A DNA stretch of 64,000 bases from Clostridium magnum DSM 2767 (GTDB lineage Bacteria; Bacillota; Clostridia; Clostridiales; Clostridiaceae), in the NCBI RefSeq assembly GCF_001623875.1, contig NZ_LWAE01000006.1, positions 248,001-312,000 of the forward strand, in the 5' to 3' direction. The notes beneath the pieces were generated by a model. That model searched no databases. It was not told where the DNA came from and was given only the letters and a program-made list of their open reading frames with translations. The position numbers and the translations under genes are program-made. Positions 60,470-64,000 of the stretch are shown in pieces; the first letter of the stretch is position 1, and the number at the start of each line of letters is the position of its first letter.

Positions 60470-61942
60470 ATGATAAAGGAAAATCAAAAATATTTAAATA
60501 GACTTTTAGTTTTTTTAGATATTTTATGTCTAATATTTTCATTAATATTTGCATGGTATATTAGATTTAAAAGTGGTATTGTTCATGTTTCTGGTGATGG
60601 AGATTATTTAAGATTTAAACAATACCTAAAGCCAGTAATATTTATGTTACCTTCATATCTAATATTGTATAATGCTTTTAAATTATACACTCCATATAGA
60701 TTTAAAAGCATGTGGGAGGAAGCTATTAATATACTAAAGGCAAATATACTTGGAATTTTAATATTTGTTCTTTTATTATATGTATTTAGGTATATAGATT
60801 ATTCAAGATATTTGCTTGCAATATTTATTTTTAATTGTTCTTTATTAATGATTATAGAAAGGGTACTTGTGCGAGTATCTCTTAGGATTATGAGAAAGAA
60901 AGGGTTTAATCTTAAGCATATTTTGATTATAGGATTCAATAATCTAACAATTGAATTCTTTGATAAGATAAATAAGAATAAACATTGGGGTTATAATATT
61001 TTAGGAATATTAGATAGCAATAAAAGTAGAAATTTGAGTGATTTAAGTAAAAGTATTGATAGTTGTGACAATAAGGTTGCTTTAGATGAAATAGCTGCTT
61101 CTCAAGAAAAAAAATTAATTTTAGGAGATATAGATGACCTAGAGTACCATCTCAATAAATATAATGTAGATGAAGTAGTTATTACTTTAAGTATAAAAGA
61201 ATATGATAAACTTGCATTTATTATTAATACCTGTGAAAAAAGTGGTGTAAGAACCCAAATTATACCTGACTATTATAAGTATATTCCTGCAAGGCCATAT
61301 GTAGAGGAATTAGACGGTTTACCTATAATTAATATAAGATATATACCTTTAGACAATTTAGTAAATAAGTCAATTAAAAGGTTAGTTGACATAGTATTTT
61401 CATTTGTAGCAATATTAGCACTCATCCCTATTATAGTCATAGTTGCAGCAATAATTAAGTTAACCTCACCTGGACCAATATTATTTAAGCAAGAAAGAGT
61501 AGGTCTAAATAAGAAATCATTTATGATGTATAAATTTAGATCAATGCATGTTCAAAAGAATGAAGAAGAAAAAGTACGGTGGACAACAGTTAATGATCCT
61601 AGAAAAACTAGATTTGGCTCCTTTATTAGAAAGACAAGTATAGATGAATTACCACAGCTTTTTAACGTACTTAAAGGAGAGATGAGTCTCATAGGTCCTA
61701 GACCAGAGAGACCATATTTTGTAGACAAGTTTAAAGAAGAAATTCCAAAGTACATGGTTAAGCATCAAGTACGTCCAGGTATTACAGGATGGGCACAAGT
61801 GAACGGATGGAGAGGGGATACCTCAATAGAAAAAAGAATTGAATGCGATATTTACTATATAGAAAACTGGAACTTATGGATGGATATTAAGATAATGTTT
61901 TTAACTGTATTTAAAGGTTTTGTGAACAAAAATGCTTATTAA
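60470..61942 (+). CDS. Undecaprenyl-phosphate sugar-1-phosphate transferase (priming enzyme)
   Basis: A 490-residue polyprenyl glycosylphosphotransferase. Four N-terminal helices (about residues 10-135) and a CoA-binding-like domain (about 140-290) precede the catalytic bacterial sugar transferase domain (about 298-490), with KRLVDIVFSFVAI, SPGPILFKQERVG, MYKFRSM, DELPQLFNVLKGEMSLIGPRP and RPGITGWAQVNGWRG. It starts the glycan by moving hexose-1-phosphate from a nucleotide sugar to the lipid carrier. WcaJ-like enzymes of this length use UDP-glucose or UDP-galactose; WsaP of the Geobacillus S-layer cluster is the functional parallel. It is the last gene of the operon and is followed by a terminator. 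Confidence 0.9.
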   Translation: MIKENQKYLNRLLVFLDILCLIFSLIFAWYIRFKSGIVHVSGDGDYLRFKQYLKPVIFMLPSYLILYNAFKLYTPYRFKSMWEEAINILKANILGILIFVLLLYVFRYIDYSRYLLAIFIFNCSLLMIIERVLVRVSLRIMRKKGFNLKHILIIGFNNLTIEFFDKINKNKHWGYNILGILDSNKSRNLSDLSKSIDSCDNKVALDEIAASQEKKLILGDIDDLEYHLNKYNVDEVVITLSIKEYDKLAFIINTCEKSGVRTQIIPDYYKYIPARPYVEELDGLPIINIRYIPLDNLVNKSIKRLVDIVFSFVAILALIPIIVIVAAIIKLTSPGPILFKQERVGLNKKSFMMYKFRSMHVQKNEEEKVRWTTVNDPRKTRFGSFIRKTSIDELPQLFNVLKGEMSLIGPRPERPYFVDKFKEEIPKYMVKHQVRPGITGWAQVNGWRGDTSIEKRIECDIYYIENWNLWMDIKIMFLTVFKGFVNKNAY

Positions 61943-61950
61943 TGAGTATT

Positions 61951-61988
61951 AAAAAGGTTGATAGAAAAGTTCTATCAGCCTTTTTTTG
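61951..61988 (+). terminator. Terminator of the glycan operon
   Basis: AAAAAGG.TGATAGAA pairs with TTCTATCA.CCTTTTT (imperfect by one base) around a 3-base loop, followed by TTTG. Confidence 0.88.
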
Positions 61989-62114
61989 TCTTTGGCGTAG
62001 GTAATCGGTAAGAAATAAAACATTCTAGTATTTTTCCCTATATATGACTACATAACCTATGTAATTTTATGAATTAAGGGATATTATTGGAATAAAATTG
62101 TACCAAATAAAGCT

Positions 62115-62217
62115 ATGAAGAAGAAATTATGCAAAATTAAATGGATAAATAATGAATTTGTGGATTAAGGTTCAAGTAGTGGAATTAATTCATACGTTGT
62201 AGATACATTAGTTTAGT
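62115..62217 (+). pseudogene. Possible small gene remnant
   Basis: A short frame from ATG 62115 is interrupted by TAA at 62166-62168 and continues in frame for 16 codons (GSSSGINSYVVDTLV) to a TAG. The continuation looks protein-like, but I recognise no family. It lies between the glycan operon and the third S-layer gene and may be debris of a rearrangement. The rest of 61989-62230 shows nothing. Confidence 0.2.
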
Positions 62218-62230
62218 ATTAAAATAATAA

Positions 62231-62260
62231 CATCAGCTGACACAATATGACATCAGTTGA
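62231..62260. promoter_or_regulatory. Paired CATCAG(C/T)TGA sites overlapping the S-layer promoter
   Basis: CATCAGCTGA at 62231-62240 and CATCAGTTGA at 62251-62260 are direct repeats exactly 20 bp apart (two helical turns), each near-palindromic (TCAGCTGA is perfect). The second overlaps the spacer just after the -35. This is a plausible regulator-binding pair. Confidence 0.4.
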
Positions 62261-62275
62261 TATAAGAGGGATAAT
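62247..62275 (+). promoter_or_regulatory. Promoter of S-layer paralogue 3 (ATGACA-17-GATAAT)
   Basis: ATGACA at 62247-62252 and GATAAT at 62270-62275 are both 5/6 to consensus with a 17-bp spacer. It differs from the TAGAAA promoters of paralogue 1. Confidence 0.55.
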
Positions 62276-62300
62276 GACATAACGTAAAACTACTTAAAAC

Positions 62301-62338
62301 ATATAGACCAAGCTATGCAGTATAGGGCTTGGATATAT
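62301..62338 (+). promoter_or_regulatory. Conserved 5'-UTR hairpin of S-layer paralogue 3
   Basis: ATATAGACCAAGC (62301-62313) pairs with GCTTGGATATAT (62327-62338). The CCAAGC/GCTTGG core and flanking AT pairs match the leader hairpin of paralogue 1 (33298-33342), whereas the loops are unrelated. Confidence 0.6.
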
Positions 62339-62396
62339 TTAAACTACTAGTATAAAACATAACTAGAATTTCTAGAATCGAGGAGGAAAATTTAAC

Positions 62397-64000
62397 ATGA
62401 GTAAAAAAGGTACAAGAGCACTTGCAAGTGCTACACTTATGTCTCTAGTTTTAACTTCAGCTTTAGCAGCTGGCCCAGTTAAAGCAGCAGCAGGAGAAGT
62501 TACAAGAACAAGTGGTGCAGATAGATATGCTACAGCAGCTCAAGTAGCAAAAGCAAATTGGGCTACAGGAGCTACAGACGTAGTATTAGTAACTGGAGAA
62601 GGTTATGCAGACGCAGTAAGTGCATCAGCATTAGCAAAACAATTAAATGCACCAATACTTTTAACTACAACTAATGAATTAAGTAATGATGCTAAATTAG
62701 CATTAGAGACATTAAAACCACAGAACGTATACATAGTAGGTGGAAATGCTGCAATAAGCCAATCAGTAAGAGATGGTTTAAAAGCTAACTACAACCTAGT
62801 AGAATTAGGTGGAAAAAACAGATATGAAACTAACGTAGCAGTTGCTAACAAATTAGTAGAGCTTGGTGTTAAAGCTGATAGCGTAATGTTAGTAGGCGGA
62901 GAAGGATTCTCAGATGCTCTATCTGTAGCACCAGTAGCAGCAGCTAAAGGACAAATATTACTATTAGGAAGCAACAATACAGAAACAATGGCACCTGTAA
63001 TAAACTTTGTAAATGCTAACAGCTCAAAGGTTACAGTTGTTGGAACAACTAACATAATAAATGAAGATATGTATAAGGCACTTAATGCTGTTGATAGAGT
63101 AAACGGTGGAGCTAACAGATTTGAAACTAACATGAACGTATTAAACAAGTATGCTGCAGATTTAAAAGCAGACAAGCTATTTGTTGCAAACGCAAGTGGA
63201 AATGGATATGCAGATGCTCTAGTAGCTTCAGCTTTAGCTGGAAAGACAGCTTCTCCATTAGTATTAGTTGATTCTGAAGGAGCAGCAGCTACAACTACAG
63301 CTATAAACTACATTAAAGCAAAAGCAACAAAGACTACTGACTTAAATGTTGTTGGTGGAGAAGGTGTTGTTTCAAATACTACAGTTAATGCTATAAACAG
63401 TGCAGTTAACGGAGATGTAGTAGAAACTCCATCTGCTACAGTGGCTTCAGTAACAGCTACTAACCTAAACCAAATTAAAGTAGTATTTAACTCAGAGGTT
63501 GATGAGGATTCAGCTGAATTAGTTTCAAACTACAAGATAGATGGAACAGCATTAAATAGTGGTAATGCAAAAGCATCATTACAAGATGATAATAAAACAT
63601 TAGTAATAAACTTATATAATGTAAAACAACAAAATAAATCATATGACTTTGAAGTTAAAGACGGTGTTTTAACAGCTGATAAAACTGAAACTGTAGCTAA
63701 ATATGGTTCAACTGTAACATTCTCAGATATAACTGCACCAACAGTAACTTCTGTAAGTGTAAAAGGAAACAGCAAAATAACAGTAATGTTCTCAGAACCT
63801 GTTAAAGTAGATGTTGATGCTAGTGGTAATGCAACAAGTACATTTACTAGCAAGCTTAAAATAAACGGACAAAATATATCTGGATTTGGATTAAGCACAG
63901 CTGCTCCAAAAGATGTAGTAGCAGCAGTAACAGCTGGTACAACTACGTCAACAACTGTTTGGGCTGACGGAGTGGACTTATACTTCGCATCTAAGCTTCC
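62397..64000 (+). CDS. Large S-layer protein (paralogue 3), runs past the window end
   Basis: An open frame of 534 complete codons with no stop before the window ends. ATG 62397 follows TCGAGGAGG. The signal peptide and first CWB2 repeat are almost the same as in the gene at 33421 (MSKKGTRALASATLMSLVLT at the start of both). Three CWB2 repeats (about 33-338) are followed by the same Ig-like domain (AELVSNYKIDGTAL, KQQNKSYDFEVKDGVLT). The similarity persists at DNA level, implying recent duplication or gene conversion. It has its own promoter with two operator-like sites, so it may be expressed under other conditions than paralogue 1. Confidence 0.9.
   Translation, partial: MSKKGTRALASATLMSLVLTSALAAGPVKAAAGEVTRTSGADRYATAAQVAKANWATGATDVVLVTGEGYADAVSASALAKQLNAPILLTTTNELSNDAKLALETLKPQNVYIVGGNAAISQSVRDGLKANYNLVELGGKNRYETNVAVANKLVELGVKADSVMLVGGEGFSDALSVAPVAAAKGQILLLGSNNTETMAPVINFVNANSSKVTVVGTTNIINEDMYKALNAVDRVNGGANRFETNMNVLNKYAADLKADKLFVANASGNGYADALVASALAGKTASPLVLVDSEGAAATTTAINYIKAKATKTTDLNVVGGEGVVSNTTVNAINSAVNGDVVETPSATVASVTATNLNQIKVVFNSEVDEDSAELVSNYKIDGTALNSGNAKASLQDDNKTLVINLYNVKQQNKSYDFEVKDGVLTADKTETVAKYGSTVTFSDITAPTVTSVSVKGNSKITVMFSEPVKVDVDASGNATSTFTSKLKINGQNISGFGLSTAAPKDVVAAVTAGTTTSTTVWADGVDLYFASKL

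Noticed and set aside
62789..63175. 128-codon minus-strand frame in the third S-layer gene
   Set aside because: The same antisense frame appears in the other S-layer paralogues because codon bias leaves the complementary frame free of stops; there is no start signal.

Overview
The window looks like chromosome from a spore-forming Clostridium (cluster I type). It is strongly AT-rich with AGGAGG-type ribosome binding sites. It carries a conserved secG-rnr-smpB-ssrA block, the spore germination pair cwlJ-gerQ with two small coat-type proteins, and S-layer proteins anchored by cell-wall-binding 2 (CWB2) repeats. No identification beyond genus level is possible from the sequence alone.

Layout. 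(1) 1-7145: an MFS transporter, then a tight operon of acyl-CoA ligase, CoA-transferase, short-chain dehydrogenase and thiolase behind a promoter with a LacI-type palindrome; it looks like a route taking a short hydroxy- or oxo-acid to acetyl-CoA. (2) 7346-11937: a truncated sugar-diacid sensor/chemoreceptor hybrid, glycerate kinase, a pyruvate kinase lacking its C-terminal domain, and enolase, which together could take glycerate to pyruvate. (3) 12064-16380: secG, rnr, smpB and tmRNA. A structured repeat begins exactly at the rnr stop codon and has a second copy at 27644-27774. (4) 16393-21517: the region downstream of tmRNA, where three related terminators (two also resembling the tmRNA 3' end) punctuate an AAA/PD-(D/E)XK gene and a TPP-enzyme plus iron alcohol dehydrogenase pair. 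This resembles stepwise accretion at an ssrA attachment site. (5) 21773-26314: an L,D-transpeptidase, a chemoreceptor behind a sigma-D-like promoter, and a TtcA-like tRNA thiolase. (6) 26461-29289, minus strand: gerQ, cwlJ, a stress-type dehydrogenase and two coat-like proteins.

(7) 29454-41853 is a surface-protein region: a CWB2 protein with a decayed NlpC/P60-like domain, a minimal CWB2 protein, two very large S-layer paralogues arranged tail to tail, and a secreted DUF6273/Big2-like protein. (8) 42068-61942 is a glycan locus: an O-antigen ligase/polymerase-type membrane protein, GDP-mannose and GDP-fucose synthesis (manC, gmd, fcl), an ABC exporter (wzm/wzt), a radical SAM-pyruvyl transferase fusion, seven glycosyltransferase modules or more, and a priming polyprenyl-phosphate sugar transferase. 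(9) 62397-64000 is the first 534 codons of a third S-layer paralogue that runs off the window.

Regions 7-9 read together as an S-layer plus S-layer-glycosylation cassette. The priming transferase starts a lipid-linked glycan, the glycosyltransferases extend it using GDP-mannose and GDP-fucose, the fusion enzyme may modify or cap it, Wzm/Wzt exports it, and the ligase-like protein may attach it to the S-layer. Two near-identical S-layer gene starts in direct orientation flank the glycan locus, so recombination could swap or delete the cassette.
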